Shown: positions 42,518-54,000 of the stretch, piece after piece
Position numbering within the stretch: the stretch's first letter is position 1
Layout of the letters: every line of letters starts with the position of its first letter
Origin: Epiperipatus broadwayi
Lineage: Eukaryota; Onychophora; Udeonychophora; Euonychophora; Peripatidae
Direction of reading: 5' to 3'
NCBI GenBank assembly: GCA_028023455.1
Contig: JAQFVV010006448.1
Span: 1,207,431 to 1,271,430, forward strand
DNA length: 64,000 bases
Notes under the pieces: generated by a model
Databases searched by the model: none
Told to the model about the DNA's origin: nothing
What the model saw: only the letters and a program-made list of their open reading frames with translations
Translations under genes and position numbers: made by a program

Positions 42518-42885
42518 GATAGAGCTATAGAAACTAGGTCTAAAGACTGACTCTCAAGCGTTTATGCAAAACGTTTATATCAGATTGCAAGCGTGAACTC
42601 GTGTAGACCGGTAAAGTCTTCAAACTCAGCCTAGCAAGCTAGATATCTATATGGGTCTGATCTCAGTTCAGTTTCACCACATAGTCAAAGTCTCTGCAAT
42701 ATATATCATTGCAAGAAAACTTTAAAGGTACATTTATGAAAAATAAATACAAGTTAGTCACGTAACCTGCTATCACTTGTTATTTATGATCAATAGATGG
42801 CGTCTTTACCAAAACCAAACAAGTGTAAAATATTTTTACATAAACCAAAAGGAGTCAGAATTAACTACCTCTTTCATTTTGCTCA

Positions 42886-42932
42886 CCTCCAGATCAGCTG
42901 ATTTCAAGCTGGTTTGCTTTCGTCAGTGGAAG
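42886..42932 (-). ncRNA. Hammerhead ribozyme, array unit 6, complete core
   Basis: Identical core to unit 5, 415 bp away, with intact inner and outer stem I. A transcript crossing units 5 and 6 on the minus strand would be predicted to release a 415-nt monomer. Confidence 0.82.
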
Positions 42933-43606
42933 GATAGAGCTATAGAAACTAGGTCTAAAGACTGACTCTCAAGCGTTTATGCAAAACGTTTATATCAGTT
43001 TGCAAGCGTGAATTTTTCAGACCGGTAAAGTCTTCAAACTCAGCCTAGCAAGCTAGATATCTATATGGGTCTGATCTCAGTTCAGTTTCACCACATAGTC
43101 AAAGTCTCTGCAATATATATCATTGCAAGAAAACTTTAAAGGTACATTTATGAAAAATAAATACAAGTTAGTCACGTAACCTGCTATCACTTGTTATTTA
43201 TGATCAATAGATGGCGTCTTTCCAAAACGCCAAACAAGTGTAAAATATTTTTACATAAACGCAAAAGGAGTCAGAATTAACTACCTCTTTCATTTGCTCA
43301 CCTCCAGATCAGCTGATTTCAGCTGGTTGCTTTCGCAGTGGAAGGATAGAGCATAGAAACTAGGTCTAAAGACTGACCTCAACGTTTATGCAAAACGTTA
43401 TATCAGTTTGCAGCGTGAATTTCAGACTGTAAAGTCTTCAAACTCACCTAGCAAGCTAGATATCTATATGGGTCTGATCTCAGTTCAGTTTCACCACATA
43501 GTCAAAGTCTCTGCAATATATATCATTGCAAGAAAACTTTAAAGGTACATTTATGAAATTTAAATCAAGTTAGTCACGTAACCTGCTATCACTTGTTACT
43601 TATGAC

Positions 43607-43850
43607 ATGAGTAAACATTTCTATAATAAATATGTTTTAAATAGTAATCAATATTAGAAAGACTCAGTGTTTACCTATAAAAGTCACATACTCTAAGCTA
43701 TTTGTTGGTGGTCATGAAAAAATTAAGATTAGAAAAATAAATACAATTATCTGTTTTTTCATAAATATTGTTAAATGCAAAATACGATACTTTTATATCT
43801 AGATACTCTCATCATTCATAATATCTAATATATATTTTATATTTATAAAC
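43607..43850. other. Unrelated spacer between direct and inverted array units
   Basis: About 245 bp of AT-rich sequence with no family A similarity separates the two array halves. It forms the would-be loop of a very large hairpin. Confidence 0.7.
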
Positions 43851-44640
43851 TATGATCATAAATAACAAGGAAGAGGTTAGTGACTAACTTGTATTTATTT
43901 TTCATAAATGTACCTTTAAAGTTTTCTTGCAATGATATATATTGCAAGACTTTGACTATGTGGTGAAACTGAACTGAGATCAGACCCATATAGATATCTA
44001 GCTGCTAGGCTGAGTTTGAAGACTTTACCAGTCTGAAAATTCACCTGCAAACTGAATAAACGTTTGCATAAACGCTGAGAGTCAGTCTTTAGACCTAGTT
44101 TCTATAGCTCTACCTTCCACGAAAGCAAACCAGCTTGAAATCAGCTGATCTGGAGGTGAGCAAAATGAAAGAGGTAGTTAATTCTGACTCCTTTTGCGTT
44201 TATGTAAAAATATTACACTTGTTTCGGGGTTTTGGTAAAGAGCATCTATTGATCATAAATAACAAGTGATAGCAGGTTACGTGACTAACTGTATTTATTT
44301 TCATAAATGTACCTTTAAAGTTTTCTTGCAATGATATATATTGCAGAGACTTTGAAGTGGTGAACTGAACTGAGATCAGACCATATAGATATCTAGCTTG
44401 CTAGGCTGAGTTTGAAGACTTTACCAGTCTGAAAAATTCACGCTTGCAAACTGATATAAACGTTTTGCATAAACGCTTGAGAGTCAGTCTTTAGACCTAG
44501 TTTCTATAGCTCTATCCTTCCACTGACGAAAGCAAACCAGCTTGAAATCAGCTGATCTGGAGGTGAGCAAAATGAAAGAGGTAGTTAATTCTGACTCCTT
44601 TTGCGTTTATGTAAAAATATTTTACACTTGTTTCGGCGGT
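43851..44640 (+). repeat. Family A hammerhead repeats, two inverted units
   Basis: Two units run opposite to the main array (GATC landmarks at 43,854 and 44,251, period 397 bp). The second ends abruptly at 44,640 inside the end block, right after TTTCGGCGGT. The first has lost TGA from its hammerhead box (CCACGAAAGC near 44,118). The second is intact and listed separately. Together with the direct units they can fold back on each other over about 790 bp. Confidence 0.9.
44517..44563 (+). ncRNA. Hammerhead ribozyme, inverted array unit, complete core
   Basis: Inner stem I CTTCCA (44,517-44,522) with TGGAGG (44,558-44,563), box CTGACGA (44,523-44,529), stem II AAGC/GCTT (44,530-44,533 with 44,540-44,543), GAAA (44,544-44,547), stem III TCAGCTGA (44,548-44,555), and cleavage after C44,557 (triplet AUC). 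Outer stem I GCTC/GAGC follows an internal loop. It is a type I topology because the RNA ends leave through stem I. The palindromic stem III suggests it works best as a dimer. Confidence 0.82.
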
Positions 44641-46117
44641 ATTAAGTTTTAATTCAATCACTCATTAAATTAATCTGTTAGATAATTACAGATAAACTTT
44701 GATTCATATTATGTTTAATAATTAAGATTGGCAATAATCACAATAATAACTTTAAAATAAGGAGATCTCAGGAAAATCATTGATTTATTAATTCTTTATA
44801 TTACCTATGGAATATCAAGAGGGATTTTACAGATTTCCATGGATAGTGTACAAATTAAGAAAGGCTTATAATTTAAATTCATAGTCAAGCTTTATATGTA
44901 TGTTCTTTAATACTGAATATTAAAATAATATTATTAACTAAACAGTGATTAACACTAATACTTTCACTAATAACTAATGTATCATTTAATTTTATATTAA
45001 TAAATACACTTTAATAATTGGCAATGTCATCAATAACCTATGGGATCAAGGCAGCATGTAACAAGTAAAAAAAATCTTTACTAAGAGATTTATGCTTATT
45101 AAACTGTTAGATTTGCTTTAAATTGAATTGTCTTTTCATTTTAATTTTGACTGTACATTTTAAGTTGTGTGATGTGGTAAAAATGAGCCCAGAAAAGATA
45201 TGCAGCAATTGGAATTTAATAAAACTTTTAAAACAATCATTTTAATAATATTCATTACAAATGATAATAAACATTTCCATTAATATCAAATTTAAAATAA
45301 CATAACAAAATAATACATATATATATATTATAATAATAATAACAACAAAAAAATTAATCTTTAGAGTATTATTATCAAATAAAACTAATGATTTCCCATT
45401 ATATGTTGAGATATTTATCCCTATGTATGTGAACTATATATCACATATTTAGTTTATTAAACAATCATTTTTTTTTCATTCATGGTTCATTAGTTTAACC
45501 TCTACATAATAGTAGTACTTGATGATTAAGTAACAATACAAAAATAAATGAGAATATAGGGTTATAATTCTGGAGGTTGGTAAGCAAACGAAATTACTAC
45601 TTTTATCTTTCACATAAGAACAAAATCATTGTTTTTTTTTTTAGTTTATCCATTTGTACATGTAAATATAACCTGCTCTTTGGAGTATGTATATATCATT
45701 TTAAATACCCTTTCATACTAAAATATCGAGTATATTTATTTATTTAAAGGATTCATAATCTTTAAACTTAACCGAATTATTAAATAACTATTAATATAAC
45801 AACACTTGAATTAATTCCTTATTAAATTAGTTTTCTTCCCCCCCCCCATTATACTAACAAATCATTGATTAAAAATATAAATACCAACATTAGAAAGAAG
45901 TTCTCTTTTAACTCTCAGCTAAAGTATAAGAACAATTTTAAATCTTCTAGTTGTTCCACACTCCATAAACTTATCATAATGTTTTTATTTTTCCTTATTT
46001 TTTGAAGATTCTGCTTATCCTAAGATTCGCTAGGTATTTGAGTTACTACAACAATAATAAATAAAAATAAACTCTTTCATCTTAGATTCTTTATTAAAAG
46101 TGGTCAAAATAATTTAA
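44641..46117. other. AT-rich sequence without a recognisable gene
   Basis: It contains a short (TA)n run at about 45,315 and a C-run at 45,838-45,847. No gene was recognised. Confidence 0.55.
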
Positions 46118-47523
46118 AAAAATAATTATATTATACACCAAATCTTTTAAAAACTTGTTATTTTTTTGCCACCAAAATGAAATATATATTAAAATAGATT
46201 TCCAACTGTTTTTAAAGGAGATTATAAAAATGTTAAAAGGTTTTTAAAATATATAAATAGTAAAGATATTAATATTATATTTACTATGGAAAAACAATTA
46301 GGGGGATGTATTGAATATATGGATATAAAAATAAAAAAAAATTGTTGATTATAATTTAAATATAGAAACATCAGTTTTTAAAAAGAAAACTTTTCATGGT
46401 TTATTAAGTAATTAGAATTCTGACTTAGATAAACATTGTAAAATGAACATTATTAATAATAGAATAAAAAGAGGAATAAGAATTTGTTCTAATAAAAATT
46501 TGTTAAATAAAGAATTAAATATTATAAAAAAAGAATGTTTATTAAATGATTACTTTTGGGATGTTGTATTAAAATTTTTTTCAAATAACAATTTAAATAA
46601 AATAAAAAATGGAGAAAAATTAAAGAAAAAATTTGGTGATGATACATTTTTTATAGGTTTTAATGTTCAAAATTTTATTTTTAAAAAGATAAAAAATTTG
46701 TTTCATGGATTTAATAAAAGATATGGTTTTAGTATTTATCCTGTATACAAGAAAAATGTAATTTATATAATTTAATTAATAAAGGACATTTTGTTGATTT
46801 TTTAAATATAATGCAAATATAAGCTGTTTATTGTATAAAATGTATGGATTGTTTAAAATATAATGGTAAAGATATATCTTATGTGGGTAATACAAAGAAT
46901 TTTTTAAAAACTAGATTAAAACAACATTTGTCAGATAGAAATTCAGCAATATATTTACATAAAGAAAAATTTGGTCATGTCAATTTTAAGATTATCCCTT
47001 TAGAATGTATAATTAAACAAAAAGAAAGATTTGAAAAGGAAAGTTTATACATAAAGATGTTAAATCCTGTTCTGAATAGAATATTATAATGTAAAGGAAA
47101 AGGGAAAAAAAAATGTGAAATTTAATAGAATGTTTTTGTTTTTAACAAGAAAGGAATGTAAAAATGTGTTAATTGAAGATAAGATAATAAAAAAACTATA
47201 TTTTGTAACAATAAAATGTTCATTTAGGCAAAATGTAAAGTTTGAAGCTGTTGGGAAAAGAAATCATAGTAAGTAAAGAATATATTTTCCAAAATAGTAT
47301 GTATATGTGATAGGATTTTTATTTTTGTTTGTTTTAAAAATTTTTATGAATTTTTTTTTTCTCCTTTTTATATATTTTTAGTTCCTTGAAAAAGACTGTA
47401 GAAAAAAATAAAGAAATAGTCGAAACGTTGGAAATCTATTTTAATATATATTTCATTTTGGTGGCAAAAAAATAAAAAAAACAAGTTTTTAAAAGATTTG
47501 GTGTATGTTATAATTATTTTTTA
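46118..47523 (+). mobile_element. Penelope-like element with inverted terminal segments
   Basis: Terminal inverted segments of about 90-97 bp (46,118-46,206 and 47,427-47,523) share ACACCAAATCTTTTAAAAAC, TTTGCCACCAAAATGAAATA and AATAGATTTCCAAC. Between them lie a 5'-truncated PLE coding region on the plus strand and a 3' region that ends in a hairpin (GACT with AGTC) followed by CGAAACGTTGG at 47,421-47,431. This is a different lineage from the 24.7-26.9 kb PLE. The inverted left end is best explained as a piece of the element's own 3' end joined head to head, as seen for other PLE inserts. Confidence 0.82.
46217..47089 (+). pseudogene. PLE reverse transcriptase/GIY-YIG fragment
   Basis: From 46,217 the frame reads the region after YVDD (FTMEKQLGGC then MDIKIK). 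A frameshift in the A run at about 46,332-46,340 continues into KKKTFHG, and a stop and shift at about 46,414 lead into the 46,443-46,775 frame, which resembles the C-terminal RT/thumb stretch. A last shift leads to the GIY-YIG domain at 46,830-47,089: Cys-rich CIKCMDC, SYVGNTKNF in place of YIG, RLKQH, and a C-terminal ESLYIKMLNPVLN ending in a stop. The RT core with YVDD is missing. At least three frameshifts make it inactive. Confidence 0.82.
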
Positions 47524-49422
47524 CAACAATAATCCTTGTTTTGTTCTTTGTTTACTAATAAAAATTTATTTGTGGCTTGCTTTATTTACTTTATATGATA
47601 TATATTTCTCTCCATAGTAAAAAGCACACTTATTATTTCAATTAAAAATGCATCGTGCAACTTTCTTTTTTTTTTCAGCTAAAACTTTATAAAACTGACA
47701 TCCATGCTGGTATGGCTCAAAATAAATAATATATCCAGAATAATAATGGACCCTTTTATTTATTACTAATTTAGTTCCATTGAATTTTAAATAAATAAAT
47801 ATATATATATATACTTAACTGTTTCCAAAAGATATACTATTTTTTTATCTATCCTTACTGGATATTTACGGTGTTTATTTATTTCCTTTTGTGTCTTACT
47901 GCAGTTCATTTTCCCTATGACATAATTATTGTTATTTTTCAATGAATATATTCGTTGACTATTCATCTCCAATTATTTTCTTAATACTTATTAATTTTCA
48001 AGAGATTATTGGGAATTCCGATTATTGACTTGCCCAGTAGAAAAAACGATTAATTTATTCCATTATTTTAACAACAGAGCTTATAATTATCCATGTATAT
48101 TAATATAGAGTTGTAAATCGTAAGGTTTTAGGAATTTTAATCCAACTTTGTTTTTTTTTTTAAAAAAAAATATCACCAAGAAAAAAAAACTTAGTTACTT
48201 CAACTTTACGATCAAGAAGCTCTCTTTCTTTTTCCTCTCTTGAATTTCATATTCCAAGATTGTTTGAAACTCTTTGATTGGCTAATATTTTCCCACTTTT
48301 TTCTATGAAACAATTATTTATTTTGAAAGTTTTTGGTTTATTATTTTAAAATGACCGATTTTCCATTTTTTTTTTTTTTAAATATTAAAATACAATATTT
48401 TTTAGAATTTAAATAAAGATAAAATTTACTGTTTTAATTTTAAATCAGTATTTTTAAAATTAAACTTTATTTATCTACTTTTAAATATAGTAAGATTTGA
48501 AGATAAATAATTTCTATGTTTAAAATAATTATTAGTCCCTACTACGCATTATGTTTACAAAATTACAATTTAAACTTCACTGGTTTTAAACTCCAAATAA
48601 TATTAATTGTTCATCCATCTGCACATATATGACTCTGTAGGTTATTTTCTATATGTATTTTGAGTTAAAATCATTTATAAATTTCCATTAGCTAAAACCG
48701 AGTTTAAATCTTATGATCTAATACGTCATTATTGTCTTCTTTTAATAAGTAAATATTATTGCATTTGTAAAATTTAAAATTATCCTCTAAAATTTTATTT
48801 TAGAACACTCTGAGCTAATAAAAAGTGCACAATATATATATATATTAATTAGTCTTATTAAAGAAATAATTAAAATAGATAAAGTAAAATGTTATCCACA
48901 AACATCTCTTAAATTTTATGGTGACATATTTTATTTTTGCAAACATTGCAGTTGCAAAATGTTAGAGTCAAAATTCAAAACAGTCTCTCAAGTAACAAAT
49001 CAGTCATTTTTTCCTGTGTGGTTTAATACAACAGTAGAGATTTAGAGACAGTCTGATAACACAGTTCAATTCTCTTAATTTCAATTCTGAAATAGCATTT
49101 CACATTGTTATTGAAAAACCATTTGATTATTATTAACATTTGAAAAACATAGGTTGAAAAGTAACAAAGTTTTATACTAATTAATTATTCAAATATTCAA
49201 CAGCTATGTACTGTTATATTATCCACATATAATAATATTTGATCAAATATCACAAATTTGTATAACTCTTCTATTTTTTTATATATTCTTTTTATTATCT
49301 CCTAGCGCCTATACTATTTTGCACGTATATTTTATTCACACGCGAAGTTTCGAGTTAGATTTGAATTACAATGTTACCTCTTAATTAAAAGATATGTGTA
49401 TGATTTTCTGTTAATATTTAAT
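47524..49422. other. AT-rich sequence without a recognisable gene
   Basis: A GATTGG box at about 48,278 sits in AT-rich sequence with no other promoter signal. Nothing else was recognised. Confidence 0.5.
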
Positions 49423-50280
49423 ACAGGTGAAAGACAAATAAAAAGATTTATAGATAAAATAAATAAAATAGATGCTAAGATATATTTTACAACAGAATGG
49501 GAAAAAGATACTACATTGCCCTAGCTAGATATAATGATAAAGAACGAATATAATGAGAAAAGATGTGAAGTAGAAACAGAAGGGTATAGAAAAATGGGTA
49601 TTGCTAGGGGCAGTGAATTGGAATTCTAATATGGATAAAAAACATAAGATTAGTGCTATAAGCTCTAAGGTATATAGCGCAAAATATTATTGTGATGAAG
49701 GAGAGGATTATGATAAAGAAATAAATAGAATAAAGAGAGATTTCAAGAAAAGTGAATATCCAGAAAAGGTAATAAAAAGAATATAAAAAAGATAGAAGAG
49801 TTATATAAAAAAGAAAGAAAGGAAGAATGGAAAATAAAAAAAAAGAAAATGAGAAATACGTAGGAATAAAAGTTAATGATAGTAGTATAGTAAGGGGAAT
49901 TAATAATATTACTAAAAAAATTAATAAAGAATTTAAACATGATATTAAATAGAATATAGTGAATAAAAGGAAGAAAAATGTACTGGATATTTTATATAAT
50001 AGGTATATAAGTGGAGAAAAGAAATATACAAATAGGGTATATGAGATAGAATGTAGAAAATGAAAGGGTGAAACAATTACAAATAAATATGTAGGTGAGA
50101 TGAAAAATTCAATATATACTAGGTTAAAATAACAAATATTATAGAGGATCACTGGTATATATGCATATTATGGAGACAGGTCATAAGCTAAAAAAAGATA
50201 TTAGAATGATAAGTTATGCAAGTAGTAGAAGAGATAGAAAAATAAGGGAACCAATTTTAACAAAGAAGATAAAACAAAAT
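49423..50280 (+). pseudogene. PLE reverse transcriptase tail and GIY-YIG domain, decayed
   Basis: The first frame reads GERQIKRFIDKINKID, then FTTEWEKDTTLP, an in-frame stop at 49,521 where PLEs have FLD, then LDIMIKNEYNEKR and GYRK. A frameshift near 49,600 leads into the 49,601-49,786 frame (HKISAISSKVYSAKYY then a charged stretch and SEYPEKVIKRI), the region after the RT palm. Further shifts give INNITKKINKEF and then the endonuclease region near 50,032-50,130 (RVYEIECRK, NKYVGEMKN, IYTRLK) and YMHIMETGHKLKKDIRM at about 50,155-50,205. The first Cys pair is partly lost to a stop. Confidence 0.75.
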
Positions 50281-50956
50281 AGTAATAGAGAGGGAGGTGT
50301 AAAAACAATCTTAGTATAAAAAGTAAAAAAAATAAAAATAAAAAGAGTAAAAAATAAAAGTGAGAACTAATAAAAAATAAGATAAATAAGTATTTTGTAT
50401 AATAGATAATAGAGGTAGCTCTATATAAATATAAAAAAGTATAATGAAGTAGGAATGATTATGGATTAGAGAAAATGGTGGAGGAAAGAGAGAAAAAGTA
50501 GAAAGTAAGGTAAAACTAAAAATACATATAAATATATTATTTTTAAAAATATAATTATATAAAAATTAAGTAAATGAAACAAGCAGGAAAAAATATGGAT
50601 GAAAAGAAATGAAATAAGATAATAAAAAATTAAGATAATGTGTACAAGTAAGTAAAATAAAAAAAATATGTTAGATATATGAACATAGTAATATAAGAAA
50701 GATTTTGTAAAAATTACATTGAATTTTTAAATTATGGCAAAGGTAAAAGGTGAATAACTATAAATATGATAACAATTAAGAGTAAAAATAAATAAAAAAA
50801 ATAAAGGATAAAATAGAATTAAAAAGTTAAAAGTTATAGAATAGTAAGTTTAGTGAATAAAGTAATGTTAATAATTAAGTTGATAAAATTGTAAGACTAT
50901 AATAGATATGTGTATGAAATATGGTTGTATTGATATAATGTTTAAATTTTGTAGAT

Positions 50957-50989
50957 CTGACAAACACTGCTAGGAACAGTGGAAACTGT
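50957..50989 (+). ncRNA. Degenerate hammerhead-like motif downstream of PLE 3
   Basis: CTGACAA (50,957-50,963) is followed by a perfect 5-bp stem CACTG/CAGTG (50,965-50,969 with 50,977-50,981), GAAAC (50,982-50,986) and TGT. Its position downstream of a PLE coding region matches the motif at 26.84 kb. The box has A in place of the invariant G (CTGANGA), so it is probably inactive. Confidence 0.4.
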
Positions 50990-51010
50990 AAAGAATAAAA
51001 AAATATATTT

Positions 51011-54000
51011 TGCTTTAAAGTGTAAGAAGAGTGAAATATTGCTTTATATGTCATATTAAAAAAAGCAAAAATAAAGAAGGGATAAGGAAGAGAAAGTATT
51101 GAAGATTATAATTTATTTAGTGATACTTCATAGAACATTTATTTAATTATTATTCATTTTTACACTATTTTTTATTTATGTAAAATAACTTGTAAACTGG
51201 TAATAAAATTATTATTTCTGGCATCCAAAATTGGATTTAATTATATATATTATACTTGTTTAAACAGTCTTATTTAGGTGCTCTAGATTTTCAAAAAATA
51301 TTACAGTCAAAATTAAAAAGCAGATGTAAGCATTGACTAAGTCTTATAAATAATAAATGCTATAAGGAATAATAATAATGAAAGACATTTGAAAAAAAAA
51401 ACAAACAAATAAGTACAATAATTTACTGCACATAAAATAAAGCAGAAAAAGTGAATATTAAAAAGAAATTTGAACACTATTTAATGGTTATTTTATGAAG
51501 CATATAAAATGTTAATTCTACATTAAACATGGTTATAGTTATCTTATTGCGAATAATATGATTCAAACATGGCCAATGATGTTCTTTAGATATTCATTTA
51601 ACTTCTACCAGACTTTACTAGACTTTTAAGAATGTTAATAAATTGTATTTAATATTTTATATTTTAACTATTTCACTATGGACTTTTTGATTATTATATA
51701 TTTATATCAATGAGATCAAAAATAAAATTTACCATATATTATGGTGATTTTTTTATTAATATTAGAACAAGAATTGTGCAAAAAAAATCATGAAAATAAT
51801 TTCACTCCAGAAAATATTAAAATGGATTGTTTAGAGTGAGATGAATGAAAAATAAAAGTTGCATGGCAAATTGCCTCAGTGATAATGTGATTAACGAAAT
51901 TAAACAGCATCCATTAAAGTATACATTTATAAATAATATAAATTTAAATATTAATTTGATAGCCCTATAACAAGAAATAATACAATTCAGTATTTTACAA
52001 TAATTAAAAAAACATCTAAAACTAATTTTAATTTTAATTTGAGGTGATTATTTTTTAAAAAGCCTATTGTCAAACATACAGTGTACACAAACGATATATA
52101 TTGTAACCGAATAAAAATAAAAAGCAATAATCATTGTAACTAAATAAAATAAATATGTCAAATATAGTGAAATTATCTGTATCTCTAATAATAAATTCTT
52201 TCAACAAAGAAAAATCCATTTCCTCTTTTTTACGTATATAAAACACCATTCCGGATTGTGAAGAAACAATTCATTGTTGCACACTGGCGTTATTTGTAAC
52301 TAATTAAAAATCAATAAATATATCATTTTAATAAATGAGACTCATAAATACTGATGATGATCATAACCAATCTCACAAGACAATGCTTAATTTTTTTAAG
52401 AAAGTTATATGCCTTTTTTAATAAAAACAAATTAATATTTATTACTGATCAATCATTAATAATACAGATAGAAAATGTACATAATTAGCAATGATAACTT
52501 ACATTTGAATAATAATAGTAGCAAAGGGTCTTCTCCCCCCTTCCTTAATGAAAATTAAAACTCAATGTTCATATCATACAGCATGATGTGTTTATCTAGT
52601 GGATGAATTAAAATCTCATACTCTAGAAACATTTTAATTTTAAAAATAAACACTCAATCCACACACATACTTGCCTATTGCATATAACATATATTTTTAT
52701 ATTGATAAATTTAAACATTATTAATATTAATTGAGAAATGAGTAGAGAGAGGTTAGTTAGATCATAGAGATAAGCACATTTAAAAAAAATTCAGCTTCAG
52801 AATATCTATCTGACTTTTCACCAATCTAGGTCATTAATTATTTCATAAATCTATCTCTCATAATGTTAGAATTTCTGCCAATTTGTAACATTCATGCTCA
52901 ACAATTATACATGCAAGCATAATTATATTACTAGGTGTGTGTATATGGATCAATTCCCATTATGAATAAAAAAACTATTAAATCCTTTTTACATACACTA
53001 TAAACAACTTATTTCGTAATATTGAATCAATGCACATTAAACATATTTTATAAAATAAGTACACATATAAATGATTACATGTAATAATCTATGAATACAT
53101 GATATCAATAGATCAATATTTATCATTATTGAAAATCTCTAATAATTCATTTTGTTTTAAGATTTAAAGATTTAAAGAGAAAGATAAATGGGTTTATTAT
53201 TAAAAGATTTGTTAATAGTTACTGATAAAAATATAATTAAAATTGATATTACCAGTTCTTCTTTTACCCTCTGATGAAAAGACAGTTTCAAAAAGTCCAA
53301 CAACTTTAAATTCATCTTGTTGAAGGATTAGAAATCGAAAGCAGTCACACACCAATATGAAACATACATAAAATTACCGATTACAGCAGTTTACTGTAAC
53401 AGTCCTATTTTTGGCTTGGGCTTAAAATTCTCTGATGATGAAATAATTTGCTTCTATAGGGACCCTATTGGACCGGAATGGTTTCATCATTTCTTCTGGG
53501 TATAATTACTTTTAATAGACAGATGGATATTTCTGCTTTCCATATATTTTGGCTTTTTTGCTTTGTGCTTTGATTCAAACTCAGCAAATAGCATAAATGA
53601 AATAACATGGTTTTATAAATTTCAGAATTTTCTTTAGTAGTTGGCATTTGGATTTAACAACACAGGTGAGGCAATAAGTTTCTTCTTTCATATTTGGAAA
53701 GCAGTCATAAGATGATTAAATACTTGAGATTTAAATTTTTCTGATGTGCATATGTTTCTTGGGGTTGTAGAAATGCTGAACAAAGTATTTTCTACCCCAC
53801 CATGTTGATGTAGAAACCTTTAAAACAATGTGTGGTTTCTATAAAGCAATCTAGTTTATTCTTTTTTTTCTTTGTCTCCTGTATATGTGCTTTGTCTGAT
53901 GACATAACACATATTTTTATTACTGAAACACATGACAATCTATAAATCAAGGTATTTGGCCATAATCTTTTCAACAGTTGACAATTTTTTAAAAATTATT

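Larger units (their letters stand above)
40703..43606 (-). repeat. Tandem array of family A hammerhead repeats, seven direct units
   Basis: Successive GATCAATAGATG landmarks at 40,757, 41,148, 41,563, 41,966, 42,373, 42,788 and 43,202 give periods of 391, 415, 403, 407, 415 and 414 bp. Units are highly similar. Most differences are one- to three-base deletions scattered through all units, which suggests either consensus errors in a hard-to-assemble array or rapid indel decay. Each unit contains one hammerhead motif on the minus strand. No real coding frame exists (the 62-residue frames in two units are incidental). The layout matches described animal hammerhead satellites and retrozymes, in which multimeric transcripts self-cleave into unit-length RNAs. 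Confidence 0.92.
49423..51010 (+). mobile_element. Third Penelope-like element remnant
   Basis: A PLE coding remnant (49,423-50,280) is followed by about 650 bp of A-rich, low-complexity 3' sequence and a hairpin motif at 50,957-50,989. It is more decayed than the other PLEs and from another lineage (YVGE-type endonuclease rather than YIGQT). The 5' boundary is uncertain. The 182-codon F/I/L-rich minus-strand frame at 49,604-50,152 is its antisense shadow. Confidence 0.7.

Noticed and set aside
42362-42965. Two nearly identical 62-codon frames
   Set aside because: They fall at the same place in two units of the hammerhead repeat array, are broken in the other units, and overlap the antisense of the ribozyme.
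40703-43606. CRISPR-like array
   Set aside because: Units of about 410 bp with no repeat-spacer alternation, in an evidently eukaryotic sequence.
49604-50152. 182-codon minus-strand frame rich in F, I, L and S that looks like a membrane protein
   Set aside because: It is antisense to the A- and G-rich PLE coding remnant on the plus strand. The hydrophobic composition follows from the complement of lysine/glutamate-rich codons.
53273-53310. CTCTGATGA with a nearby GAC/GTC pairing
   Set aside because: The GAAA element is missing and the spacing does not fit.
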